DNA of 18,547 nucleotides from Rhizophlyctis rosea (Eukaryota; Chytridiomycota; Chytridiomycetes; Rhizophlyctidales; Rhizophlyctidaceae), in contig JADGJC010000543.1 of the NCBI GenBank assembly GCA_027596075.1, forward strand, positions 1 through 18,547. The letters are read 5' to 3'. The position numbers were made by a program, and so were the translations under genes. Below the pieces are notes generated by a model, which had not been told where the DNA came from, ran no database searches, and saw nothing but the letters and a program-made list of their open reading frames with translations. Positions 1 through 9,502 of this stretch are shown here, piece after piece (within the stretch, counting starts at the first letter, position 1; every line of letters starts with the position of its first letter).

Positions 1-424
1 CTCCAATCCCCCCTACCTCCCCCCCCCCCCCCCCTCCCCTCCCCTCTTTCATGCAGGCCTTCCTCACTGCCACCACACCACCAGTATTGGGAACAATATA
101 TCTGCCACAAACCCGATGACTTACGCGAGATGGGACAAAAGTTCGGTGATGAGTGGATGTGGCCGCGCGCCGGTTGCCAAGTCGGTCAATATGGACTAGT
201 AGGATATATGGGGGGAGAGTCTCGTTTCCCAGGAGGTTAAGGGAACTCAACATGCCCTTGTCCAGCAATACCCCTTCATTTTCACTTGGATGCGCCATTG
301 CGCTTTGCGGTTCACCAGACCACCCGAAGACGGCAGCAATGATAACACTCAAATTCCAAGGTCGTTAACAAACCAATACTGACACAATTCACAACTTCCA
401 ATTCTCTTTCGCGAACTCAGCTCT
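1..424. other. No gene recognised; poly-C tract at left edge
   Basis: This stretch has no convincing coding frame on either strand. It opens with a pyrimidine tract (roughly positions 5-50) containing an uninterrupted run of 16 C at 19-34. On the minus strand the tract forms several G runs separated by single A residues and could adopt a G-quadruplex. The short plus-strand frame at 153-368 begins with GTG, matches no family I know, and I treat it as chance. Confidence 0.5.
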
Positions 425-1075
425 TTACAACTCTCCCCCCTCCTTCTTCACCTCCACCCTTGCCGCACCCGACTCCGACATCTCAAAGCATGTTACAATG
501 CGTTGAATCGTGGGAAGATAGTGAAGATGATTACTTTGGCTGTAAGGGTGGGTCACAAGTGAACGATGCGATGTTTTAGGGGGTTGAGGAGGGGCGACAA
601 GAGGATTTATGCGGACAGGAAGTCCCTGGCGTTCTTGAAGGTGAGATTGGTGACGGTGGTGAAGTCCGGTATGGAGTGGGTGGTGAGAGTGTTGGTGGAA
701 GAGGTGGTGAGGGCGGAGATTACAGTAAGGGTTCGGTTTCTTGGTGCACATGATTGGGAATGGTTGCGATAGAGAGTAGACTAAAAGTTCCCGTCCATGG
801 ACGTCTTCGAAGCAGCGCCTCTCATGAACTCCTGCATCCGGGCGTCGGAGAATTGCCCAGACCATCGATGTTGATTGAGTCTCCACACACAGACCTAATT
901 CGCATAATCGAGAAGCATCATGGGATTGTGGACGATGAATCACAAAGAATGCAGTCAACAGCCAGACGCACTTCGCTGCATCCTCAATCAGTACATCACA
1001 CATCGGGATTTCTTTTTTTTTTATAGCGCATGGGACTGTGCGATCACATCTTGCCATAGTTTCCATGACTCCTCC
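425..1075 (-). pseudogene. Decayed partial copy of the FCP1-like/SPOC/RRM-like gene
   Basis: Three blocks match the intact gene at 7424-9502 in the same order and strand. Block one (about 540-675) matches 7570-7695 and encodes the RRM-like region: the reading PDFTTV then TFKN then LLSPL corresponds to PDLTTL, TFKN and LLSPL in the intact gene. Block two (821-875) matches 8307-8361 and encodes IDGLG and, after a frameshift, EFMRG against DFMRG. Block three (970-1010) matches 8441-8482, the end of exon 3 with its donor site. In-frame stops interrupt the reading (TAA after FLSA, TGA after IVHL), frames shift between blocks, and about 500 bases of exon 4 are missing between blocks one and two. 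The intact gene's SDSVEQEVKKEE segment survives as SESGAARVEVKKE in another frame. An open frame of 239 codons spans 425-1144 but mixes these frames, so it is not the ancestral protein. The 5' exons encoding the phosphatase domain were not found upstream. Confidence 0.72.
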
Positions 1076-1692
1076 TGTCATTGTACTCACAAAGAGGTGA
1101 TGGGAAAAGATTTGACGGATTAAACAACGCAAGTTACTGATCATTGCGGCTGCTATTGGATGGATAGGACTGACAGTCTGAAGGTAGTATTCAGCGGAAC
1201 ATCAGTCGGCGGCATAATTTAGTGTTTAAACATCGTCAGTAAGAACAACGCTGGATTCTTGTGCTCCATGCATCACAATGTTGCGCACCCGCCTGATTCC
1301 GCCTGTTTCAGCACATGCGCTGTCACCTCAAGCTCCGAGATTGATTTTCATGCAAAACTGCCCCATCTGCTGTCACAGCAGCACCGCAATTCATTTGCCA
1401 CGCGCCCATTTGGGTAGTTGCTGAAAACGTGCCTTCGCAAATTCTCGAAAGGCAACTGGAAATGACAATCTGCTCCGACGACACTTGCAGGAGCCTCTTA
1501 GATGGCAGCTCACTTGTCAATTGCAAAGAAGGGGCTCCATTGGTCAATACGAATTGCCATCAATGCGCTTATCTCAGTGCAATTACAGCCCTTTCGGAGC
1601 CCTGTGTCAAGATTGTGATGTGGTGGCAACACCACTTCTTTTTTGATCTCTCCATGATTCTGGGTCAATCCGCTTTCAGTTGCCATCAAGTA
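1076..1692. other. No gene recognised
   Basis: Only short frames are present. By synteny the 5' part of the decayed phosphatase copy should lie here, but I could not align exons 1-3 (8443-9502) to it by eye. It has either been deleted or has diverged too far. Confidence 0.45.
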
Positions 1693-1926
1693 CTATATTG
1701 ATTGAAGCGGATTGGAGGTTCCGTACTTCTCGGATAGCACACCTCGAATGTTGTGCTTCCTGTATGTGATACTTGTGATGTTCCCTGACCATGTCCCGAG
1801 TCCTGATTGACAAAGTGTCGACTTGAAAAAATCCACGTTGTAGCAAATGTTTGTATCTGAGTAACCTGTGTATGAACCGAACACTGGCATATATTGAGTG
1901 TGCCCATCAGTGTCTCCAAAGCATTC
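1693..1926 (-). other. Short protein-like open frame, family unknown
   Basis: From an upstream TAA (1927-1929) the minus strand stays open for about 77 codons and ends in TAG at 1693. There is an internal ATG at 1890-1888. The translation is rich in Tyr, Ser, Thr and Gly with three Cys, and includes CYNVDFF, GTWSGNITSITY and GVLSEKYG. The pattern of a Gly-Trp turn followed by a Ser-Ile-Thr-Tyr strand is loosely like one half of a beta/gamma-crystallin motif or another small secreted beta protein, but I do not recognise a family. No signal peptide or upstream exon could be defined. It may be a 3' exon, a gene fragment or chance; 77 open codons is not statistically unusual in this window. Confidence 0.25.
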
Positions 1927-3140
1927 TTAAAGCAAACACTGCAAAATCGTCGAAACAAACTTATAGTAAAGATTGAAGTATGAATTTGGTCCGGAAAAAA
2001 GGAGGGACGACAATGCTTTCAAATATCAACTTTCGAGTGTCAACACCAATAGTGCTGATGTTCACTTCGTGATGTATAACGTGTCAAAGTTGTCAACTAA
2101 GATGATGAATGTACTGAGATGAGATCTCAAATAGCTGTTGCGATACATGTCCTGGTCTTAGGCCGCAAAAAAGATCGACGATGACCGTCTCGGTGGAGTG
2201 GTACCAACCCCATATTTGGACTGCGAGTGTATCAGCTTCTGTAAAGGAATTTACATCTTTCCTTTGAGTACTGCCATCTACGTGCATAACATGCATGTAC
2301 AGGACAATGTCCAATTGTGCTGATGCCGCCTATATGAGCAGAGTGGCAGAAGGAACAGTACCACTGCTAATCACACGGGCATGAATCGATACCGTCAGCA
2401 GTAGGTGCACTAATGACACACATCGAAGTGTCCACAACAGCGACCATTGTGATCATGACTACCAAACTTGATCATACGGGTGGTAAGGAAGGTATGACCA
2501 GGTCGATCATTTTCGTTTGTGTGGGACCTCAGGCTCACGCAATCATCGGAACTACTGGAAGTGTAATGGTTACTTTTGGGCGGTAAGTGCGACAACAGAG
2601 AAACATGGTAGTAACGGCCAAACACCGATCGTCATCTTGTGTTTCAGTCTGACTTGTATGAACAATGCGTGAATGAAAGGTTAGGTTTGAGGGCATGGGC
2701 ATGTCAGACTCCATGAACAAGCCGTACGTGGAAGTGTTTGAACAGTCTTTTTTAGCCAGTCGAAACATTCTACTATCATTGACATTGCAAAAGTTTTGTA
2801 TCTCAAACCCAGAGCGGGACAGGACCAAGGTTGCCTGTCAGCAACATACGAGATGTTTGGGTAATCAAGAAGCCGCAGAGGTGATGTCTGCAGATAAGAG
2901 AGCTGCACGGCCTTTTCCGGCTGAGGAAACTAGAACTACTAGAGGAGCAGTTGTCAAAATGTTTGCCCTGCACGCATTGCGAATAGTGGCCGGAGCGGAT
3001 ACACTGATACACAACATGGTCAAATGCATCACTCTTGGGACCCTGGGCTCCTCGGTATCCTACAGTGGCTTGCCCTTAACTTCGTGCGCATGTCACGACA
3101 TTTGAGGGATGCGCTCCATCAATGCTGCTTGATCAAAAGG

Positions 3141-3163
3141 ATAGGCTCCTGAAATGAGCCTAT
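3141..3163. repeat. Perfect 8-bp inverted repeat, 7-base loop
   Basis: ATAGGCTC at 3141-3148 pairs with GAGCCTAT at 3156-3163. There is no T run on either side to suggest a Pol III terminator. It lies inside copy A. The equivalent part of copy B (about 13445-13465) has a different, weaker dyad, so the hairpin itself is not conserved. Confidence 0.4.
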
Positions 3164-3343
3164 AACACTTGCGTTCTAGCTGGTCGATAAATACAATCTC
3201 CATCATCCAGCATCGTCTGTCCAACATTCAAGCCGTTCGTCTTCTTTTTCGCTGAAAATCTCATATAAATAAGGAATGGAAGAACATCCGAAATGCGAGA
3301 TGTGAAGCCATGAAGGGAATAGGTCAGCAAAAGAAAAGGGGCC

Positions 3344-3790
3344 GATGACGGCTTTGACTACCTATGAAACCAAGAAGTCGGACCTGGGGACGGAAGGGTA
3401 CAAGCGCACTCATGGTGTCCAATCGTTTGACCAAGGTATTGTGGTAGACATTATGGCTGTGAGTCTAGACGTACAGGTCTATCCGTCCAGCCACGATTCT
3501 GGACAGTCCGGATGTAATTTTTCCGAAACAAAAAGGGGTTTTCTTGGAGTTGAATGGGGATGGCGTTGGAAGTTCGTTGCTCTGCCACGACCAGTTGGAA
3601 TACAGGGCATGGATCATCATGAATTCAATCAAAAGCCATTCGAACGGCATTGGACCGATATCTGTCCACCCTATGCAGCCATCGTGCAAAATGGTCAACC
3701 TATCTGTTACCCTGGATGTGGAAGTGGCTGCGGGTGGCACAGTCGCTGCATTTGGACATTGCGGATCCCACGATTCCAATTCTTAGTTGC
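3344..3790 (+). pseudogene. Coding fossil with an LNGDGV motif in copy A
   Basis: An open frame (3544-3786) reads ELNGDGVGSSLLCH near 3550-3590 and later VTLDVEVAAGGTVAAFG. The corresponding stretch of copy B reads LLDLHGDGVKAISCSAM (about 13876-13925). The shared acidic motif resembles the calcium-binding loop of FG-GAP, dockerin or EF-hand type repeats, which cannot be told apart here. The upstream block (3344-3400) aligns with 13662-13715, where copy B reads MSDMETEPIDST while copy A has KKSDLGTEGYK. A second, overlapping frame covers 3345-3800, so no single frame explains the region. The function of the ancestor is unknown. Confidence 0.35.
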
Positions 3791-4793
3791 ATTGTCCTAA
3801 CGTTTCAGAAGGTGAAGCACCTTTTTTAGGAATGGAGGCTACGACTACGCTCATTTTTGGGTCAGGTTGTGTAGCCACGCATCTCAGCAAAAAACGTTTT
3901 TTGCTCCGTAACGAAATACTTGAAAAGGTCGTGTTCAAGGCGAGAGAATAACGGTACAACGGCGTACATGACTGAATAAAGCACGGATACCTTTGAGGAT
4001 TTTGAGCCTACCATTTTATAAATAGCTCTTAGTAAAGGGGACCCGCTTTGATGAATATCACGAAGATGCATGGTGAGGTTCTGGTCCGCCATTCCCATCC
4101 ACCATCCGATGTTGGTTGCCTCTAAAGAGGGGAGAAGGAATCTCTGTTTTTCCATCTTTTGTTGAAAGTGAGCCCTATGACCCTCTGCGCCGAAGTTGCC
4201 GCCTCTCTTCATATTTTGATTGTCGCGCACAGCCATTGATGACTCTACACGCTCACACGCCATAAAAATGGTTAGCCATCACCGGCCACACCACTTTCTA
4301 TGAGGTTTACAACAGGCGAAACAAGATCTGAAACGGAGAAAGAACCATGTATGAATGCAATTACTCAATCATGTACCCATTTGGTTGAGACAGACATTGC
4401 CATGGCTGTTCGTCGCAATGCCGCTGCAGATGTTGACCAACTCCACGAATTCATTTGTCTTGTAAAGACCCCAAGTGATGGGCAATGCCAACTCAAACAG
4501 CTTCTCGTGTCGAATAACCAGAATAGGAGAGATAGGTTTGACCAACCTGATGACTATAATGATTGACGTGCACAATCATTCCTGATACGCAAAAGGGAAC
4601 AGCTTTGTATACTTCTGTTCCCCACACCACTGAATTGCTTGATTGCACGTGCGATGTATCCGATATCGGGAAGCGCACCGGGAGGGCCGCGATCGACATA
4701 GAAGGGGGACACCTTGCAATCGAGGCAATCAACGGATATTGGTGCTAGTGGTTAAATGCCCATAGCTCAATCACCAGGTGCAGCCTTGCTCAA

Positions 4794-5654
4794 TGTGGCA
4801 AGCTTTTCAAACTCCACCAGTGTATTTGGAATTCACGGGTCTTCTTTTGCATGTTTCCGCTTTCAACTTGCCTGTGGTTGAGAGGCTTGATGTTTGCAGT
4901 ACGGCTAGCACAATAATTCATCCGAATCATCAGGAATCAATGAGCAGAAAAAGGGGAGACAATGCAGGTCTACAGCAAAAATCTTGGCATGTTTAACCAA
5001 TCACCATGTCAATTCTTGTTTTCGCAAAGACGCAAGATGCTAGCATTGACAACAAAGGGTTGTGTGGCCTTGAGACACAAAATGAAAGATATGATTACCG
5101 CGGTGCGAGCGTGCTTGAAAGTGGAATACCGTTAAGGCATGCCCTTGTCGGATCACATCGGTTTGCCATCCGTGCAAGTCAAGGAGTATCCTTTTTTGGC
5201 GAATCCCATAAGTCATCCTCCCAGATTCTCATCCGGGGCTACTACGGCCAGTCAAGTCATTTCTTCCATCTCACTACAAAACACGCCAAAGAAGCGAGGG
5301 ACTTGACCACTAATTGAGCACATGTACTTGTCAAATACAAACCAACGTGTCATCCATCCAGGTCCAGAAGAATCAAAGCTCATTTTTTTTCCATCCCCGC
5401 AAGGCGTTTCCTTCTTCCGCAAACTTCATCAAGCACTTTCGTTCACTGTCGTCATTCAGGTTTCCGCCAATCCCACGACGTTGGCATCGAGAGTCACAGA
5501 ATTTGGTATTCCTGCCTTGGCGGCAATTAAGTGCAATTTGCTAGGGACAAGCCGTCAGCAAGTTACTGAAGTTGTGATGGGCACCCCAACGAAACATCTC
5601 TATTCAGATCCAGCAGTAGCATCTTTTGTCACTCAAAGAAAGCGCGTCCATTGA
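4794..5654 (+). pseudogene. Coding fossils in the right half of copy A
   Basis: At 4796-4890 the frame reads WQAFQTPPVY and later AFNLPVV. Copy B at 14133-14226 reads SQAFRTPPVFFG and AVNLPMV in the equivalent frame, with only a 3-base length difference between the two. Farther right (5440-5500) copy A reads FTVVIQVSANPTTLAS, and copy B has related VVIFVS and PSTLES segments near 14805 and 14880. Two frames, 5006-5317 and 5322-5654, are open but end separately and do not join through obvious splice sites. I take these as remnants of one plus-strand gene, family not recognised. Confidence 0.35.
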
Positions 5655-6168
5655 CTGGCCGTTTGTCCATCATTTTTCGCTTTCGCTAGACGCGTAGCGG
5701 GTAATTGGCACAGTTTATGCATTGTAACAAGGAGAAATCGCCTTGCGATGCGGGATGAACCGAACGTCGAGTTAAGGTGCCGGAATGCACGCTTATTTAG
5801 ACACCACAAAAGGTGATATTGGAGTTTGTAGTGTTATGAATATGGGCGTTGGAGAAAGTACCTTCAAACTAAACGCAAAATGAAAAATAAGAAAAAGAAA
5901 GATGTAAAAAGCCAACATAAATAAGACCTCCCTTCAAAGGGTTAGTAGCAACCCGCACTCTTGCTACACAGCAACAACCCACCAACTCACTTCCTTCTCT
6001 GCCGGACAGAACCACCCCGGTCATGATCCGAGCGGCTTTGTGGTCATGGAAGCAGGCCGGGACTGTATGAAATTGGCAGAGGAAATTGTGTAGGTGATGT
6101 GGAGAGGTAAGATCACAGTGATTAGTTTGATGATTTACATGTTGAGTACAGCCCCTGGACGGATGATA

Positions 6169-6537
6169 TAGGTGCGGAGAATGGTACTGATGGGTTGTAT
6201 ATGTGCCGAAGCCCGTACTGATGGTGTCATGTGCCCAAATCGGTACTCGTGATGATATATATGTGCCGAAATCGGTCCTGGCGATGGTTCATGTGCGGAA
6301 ATCGGTACTGCTGGATGGTTCATGTGCGGAAATCGGTACTGCTGGATAGTTCATGGGCCGAAATCGGTACTGGTGATGGTTCATGCGCCGAAATCGGTAC
6401 TTCTGGATGGTACATGTGCCGAAATCGGTACTCATGGATGGTGGTATATGTGTGCCGAAATTGGTACTCATGGATGGTACATGTGCCTCAATCGGTACTC
6501 ATGGACGGTATATGTGTGCCAAAATCCGTACTTGTGA
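6169..6537. repeat. Minisatellite, ~30-33 bp unit, about 12 copies
   Basis: Imperfect tandem units follow the pattern ATGTGCCGAAATCGGTAC, then 2-3 variable bases, then TGGATGGT. Unit length varies from 28 to 34 bases. The best-preserved copies lie between 6261 and 6510 and the outer ones are degenerate. Each consensus unit contains the near-palindrome CCGAAATCGG, exact at 6266-6275, 6358-6367, 6388-6397 and 6419-6428. Because the unit length is often a multiple of three and lacks stops, frames on both strands stay open, but unit length drifts enough to break any repeat protein. The array lies in the interval between the end of copy A and the 3' end of the phosphatase gene. Confidence 0.9.
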
Positions 6538-7423
6538 AAGTTGTTGGGGGGTGGCAGGGGGAGCTGTTTGTTATGCTTTTCACAAAGATCCACTAACTTC
6601 ATTAGCCCATAGGATGTTTCTCTCACAAACGGAACATGCTTCGCCAACCAGACCAGTGGGAAGGATGAGATAGGACCTGCTCTGCGTCTGGGAATACCCG
6701 ACATGTGGATTAGTGAAGCGACTCGGAATGGGTACGAACGGTTGTTGGACCTTCTAAATCAATGGAGAATCTTCCCAATTTACCATGACTAGCAGCAGGC
6801 TTTATGAGGGACATCGGATGCTGCCAGGTTCACACCTCCGAAGCGGAATCAGCTTCATCAGCTTCACGTAGTCCATACCATCTGATGTGACGCGTTAGGT
6901 TGGTCTGCTTATTGGCCCACATGAAGATGAGGGGCTGAGGATATGGGGTTATGAGTGAATTGACCGGACTGTGTGATGTGCGATGCGCTTGGGTGGAACA
7001 CTCGAGGAGGGATCGAATAGGACGCCGGGACAAGCTGATTGGTGGGAGCACCTCTCAAAATCCAGAAATGAAGACATTCGATGCACTTTGAACTTTCTTC
7101 CAGATAAGTCGAAAGATTGATTGATTGGTATACATAAGGTATATTCTGACAACATACATAGAAACAAACGAAGAAAAGGCGCGGAAGTGGGAAGCTGGGA
7201 TAATGGCATACAATGGTCTACCGGGGACGAAGACGTAAAGTGAAGACAGACATTCACTAACGATAATCTTCTATTAACATCCATCTACCCACCAACCTAT
7301 GCACCACCCAGGTAAACCCAATTTGCTTCTACGCAAAAGAAAAAGAAAAAGATAGTTGATCATACTCTAGCAAAACGAACAATATGCAAAATGTTCCGAT
7401 CATCATGCCACAACGGCGCGCGC
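6538..7423. other. Intergenic region and 3' flank of the phosphatase gene
   Basis: No convincing gene is visible. The part next to 7424 is the downstream flank (3' UTR) of the minus-strand phosphatase gene; on that strand there is a T-rich stretch at about 7333-7354 but no AATAAA. Minus-strand frames at 6830-7051 and 6949-7284 have no recognisable features and look like chance. Confidence 0.5.
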
Positions 7424-9502
7424 CTACGAAAAACCGAAAGGATCGACCACACGAGGAAAGAGGATGGACCGATTCGATTGTTCCTCCTTCTTAACTTCCT
7501 GCTCCACCGAATCTGACGCCGCCAACGCCGTCTCCATATCATCAAATTGAAGCAAAACAATCTTCTTTTGGCCGGCGGGGTGGAAGGAGAGGGATGTAAC
7601 GTTTTGGAAATTGCAGAGGGGTGAGAGGAGAGACTGGGAGGAGACGAAGTCCGTTGGGTTTTTGAAGGTGATTTTTAGGGTGGTGAGATCCGGAGTGGGG
7701 TCTGAAGACTGGGTTGCGGAGGCGGATGCGGCGGGTGTCTCGTTTTGGAGTGCGGGGGAGGAGTCGGAGATTGGGGCATTCTCTTTTCCCTATGATGTAA
7801 AATGGGTGAGGTCAAATGTAAACAAACGAAGACTGAATTAAATCGTGATCATACTTTGCCGTCTTCTTCTTCGGCAACGTCGCGTTGACGTTTTGCGAGA
7901 GGTGATTTTGTAGATGGGGATTTGTCGGCGTCGGCGGTGTTTGGGTTGCGGGTTGGAGTTGTGTTGGGCGTGTTGGTGGGTGTTGGTTTTTTCCATTTTC
8001 TTTTGGCGGAGGTAGAGGGGCGGGGTATGATGTTGATGTCGAGCGAGAGGTGGTAGTGACGGAGGGGGTAGTGCGCGGGCGTTGGGACTTTGAGGTCGCG
8101 GAGGACGGCGATGAAGTCGAAGTTATCAAACGGACCCAACTCGGCACCCCGAACCCAGCAGCGTTGGAGAACATATATCTTTTGGAACTTGCCGACCCAT
8201 CCCCACAGCGAATGCTTGTAACAGCTATCCGTCCACAAACCCTCCCACAACCCACTTCCTCTCTCAACCATCAGCGCGTATTTAGGGAATCCCATCAATA
8301 TCCCCCGCATAAAATCTTCCACACCGGGCTCCGAGAAACGACCCAGTCCGTCGATTTTGATCTTGCCCTCGAAAGTGACCCTAATATTTGCAGATGATCA
8401 GCAGGTGGTTCCAACATCAAATGAAATATCAGTCATACATACTTGGGCGCCTCCCCCAATGGGTACGTCACACACTCAGATTCCGCATACTGCATAAAAT
8501 TGCATGTCAAAATGCCACTCCAAGCTTCCTGCTCCGATATCAAGTCCCGTGGGCGCTTCACGCTCGCATTCTGCGCCCCACCCGTCTCAAAAACATTATC
8601 CGTCGCGGAAGGAGTGGTCCGGCTGGGTCCAGAACTGCCAGTTTGGTGGTTTAGCGAGTAAGGTGGAGGCTGACCTGGGGCGGATGATTGTTGGTTTTGA
8701 CGTTTGCGGAAGGGTTGAAGTTGGGGTGGCAGGGAGGGTGAGCGTCGAAACCAGGCGTGCGCCTCGAGATTGGTGGGAAAAGAATGATCATGGAGGTAGG
8801 TCTGCACGTCCTCGACTCCAAGTGCCATCATTATCTCAAGAAAAGACTGAGCTCGTAGAAGACCTTGGTCTTCTATCAATTCTTCATTGAAAACACGAGG
8901 CTGAAAGGTGGGGATGAGGAGGAGGTTTGCGGGAGTGTAGAATGCTTTGTCGCGGGTGTCGTCGAGGAGGATGGTGTTTTCCTGGGAAGCAAGGGAAGGT
9001 CTTGTCAGTTGGTGATGAAAGCAAGTCTGGTAGGTCGTAGGCCAAACTAATATGCACTGCACATAGTTGAACAGTGGAGGGAGACTCACGGGTCCATATG
9101 GCTTGAAGTCTCGCCAGATCTTCCGCAAGTCCTTCGCCCTCACATTCCCATTCACCGTTGAACACTCAGCTCGACTCCAAATGAAGAGGAGGCGGTCACG
9201 TTCTGCGTCAGAAAACAACCATTTTGCGATCTCGTCCGCCGTCTCCGGCATAGCGCTGGTCCATAACGCTACGGTGAAGTTGGCGAAGGCGTAGTTCTTG
9301 AACGAGCCAAGATCCGGACGGGCCCAACCTTGCCATTTGTTGCTGCAAAAAAAAAGTCAGAAACTTACAATTGTCATACTGAGAACGCATACTGATGGTT
9401 CCCCTTCGGCAGTCGAGTATCGAATTGCTGGTGGGCTGCCACCATCTCCCTATCGAGGAGTGTGCCGTCCAAGTCGAGGACCAGGAGCAGTTTGCGAGCC
9501 AT
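7424..9502 (-). CDS. FCP1/NLI-type HAD phosphatase with SPOC-like and RRM-like domains
   Basis: Five exons: 9502-9393, 9342-9090, 8981-8443, 8380-7855 and 7789-7424 (TAG), giving 597 residues. Introns are 50, 108, 62 and 65 nt, and all joins keep the frame. Residues 5-135 carry the HAD/FCP1 signatures: DLDGTLLD (nucleophile D10, acid D12), VALWTSAM (61-68), KDLRKIW (from K107) and ILLDDTRDK (125-133). Residues 274-396 fit a SPOC domain: AWSGIL, GLGRFSEP, KYALMVERG, KIYVLQ and GPFDNFDFIAVLR. Residues 513-571 show a beta-alpha-beta-beta-alpha pattern like an RRM. Linkers are low complexity, and basic clusters KRPRD and AKRKWKK suggest nuclear import. The activity is predicted to be an aspartate-based Ser/Thr phosphatase; the substrate is unknown, with the RNA polymerase II tail a reasonable guess. 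The start at 9502 puts MARK directly before the catalytic strand, although an in-frame ATG at 9658 would add 52 residues. The SPOC and RRM calls are by eye. The gene is alone on its strand and has a decayed copy at 425-1075. Confidence 0.82.

Larger units (their letters stand above)
2100..5960 (+). repeat. Decayed segmental duplication, copy A
   Basis: This segment aligns in order and orientation with 12750-15240 (copy B). Anchors seen by eye (A to B) are 2115 to 12759, 3211 to 13503, 3344 to 13662, 3559 to 13894, about 4801 to 14141, about 5445 to 14797 and 5920 to 15168. Within anchors identity looks like 70-85 percent, for example the shared GCAAGCTTTTC near 4798 and 14138. Copy A carries about 350 extra bases between the first two anchors and about 1 kb extra between 3600 and 4780. 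Neither copy has a long reading frame, yet short coding fossils persist and at least one indel between copies is three bases. I read both as relics of an ancestral gene-bearing segment. The strand given is relative to copy B. Confidence 0.65.

Noticed and set aside
425..1144. 239-codon minus-strand open frame as a functional gene
   Set aside because: It runs across blocks homologous to the phosphatase gene in the wrong frame for most of its length; the ancestral frame contains stops. It is better explained as a decayed copy.
3862..4263. 133-codon minus-strand frame as a gene
   Set aside because: It starts at ATG, but a few open frames of this length are expected by chance in a window this size, and I recognise no motif or splice context. 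It is kept only as part of the copy A specific stretch.
6169..6537. CRISPR-like array
   Set aside because: Units are directly adjacent variants of one sequence without unique spacers, and the genome is eukaryotic.
6231..6596. Minisatellite as a repeat-protein gene
   Set aside because: Frames are open on both strands only because the unit lacks stops; unit length varies so the repeat peptide changes frame, and no flanking coding sequence fits.
7812..8267. 151-codon minus-strand frame overlapping exon 4 of the phosphatase gene
   Set aside because: It is an out-of-frame shadow: the other frame joins exons 3 and 5 cleanly and carries the SPOC-like motifs.
8640..8695. Possible extra 40-nt intron in exon 3 of the phosphatase gene (GTCAGC to GGCAG)
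   Set aside because: Its removal shifts the frame and meets a stop soon after; the unspliced frame continues into the conserved AWSGIL segment.
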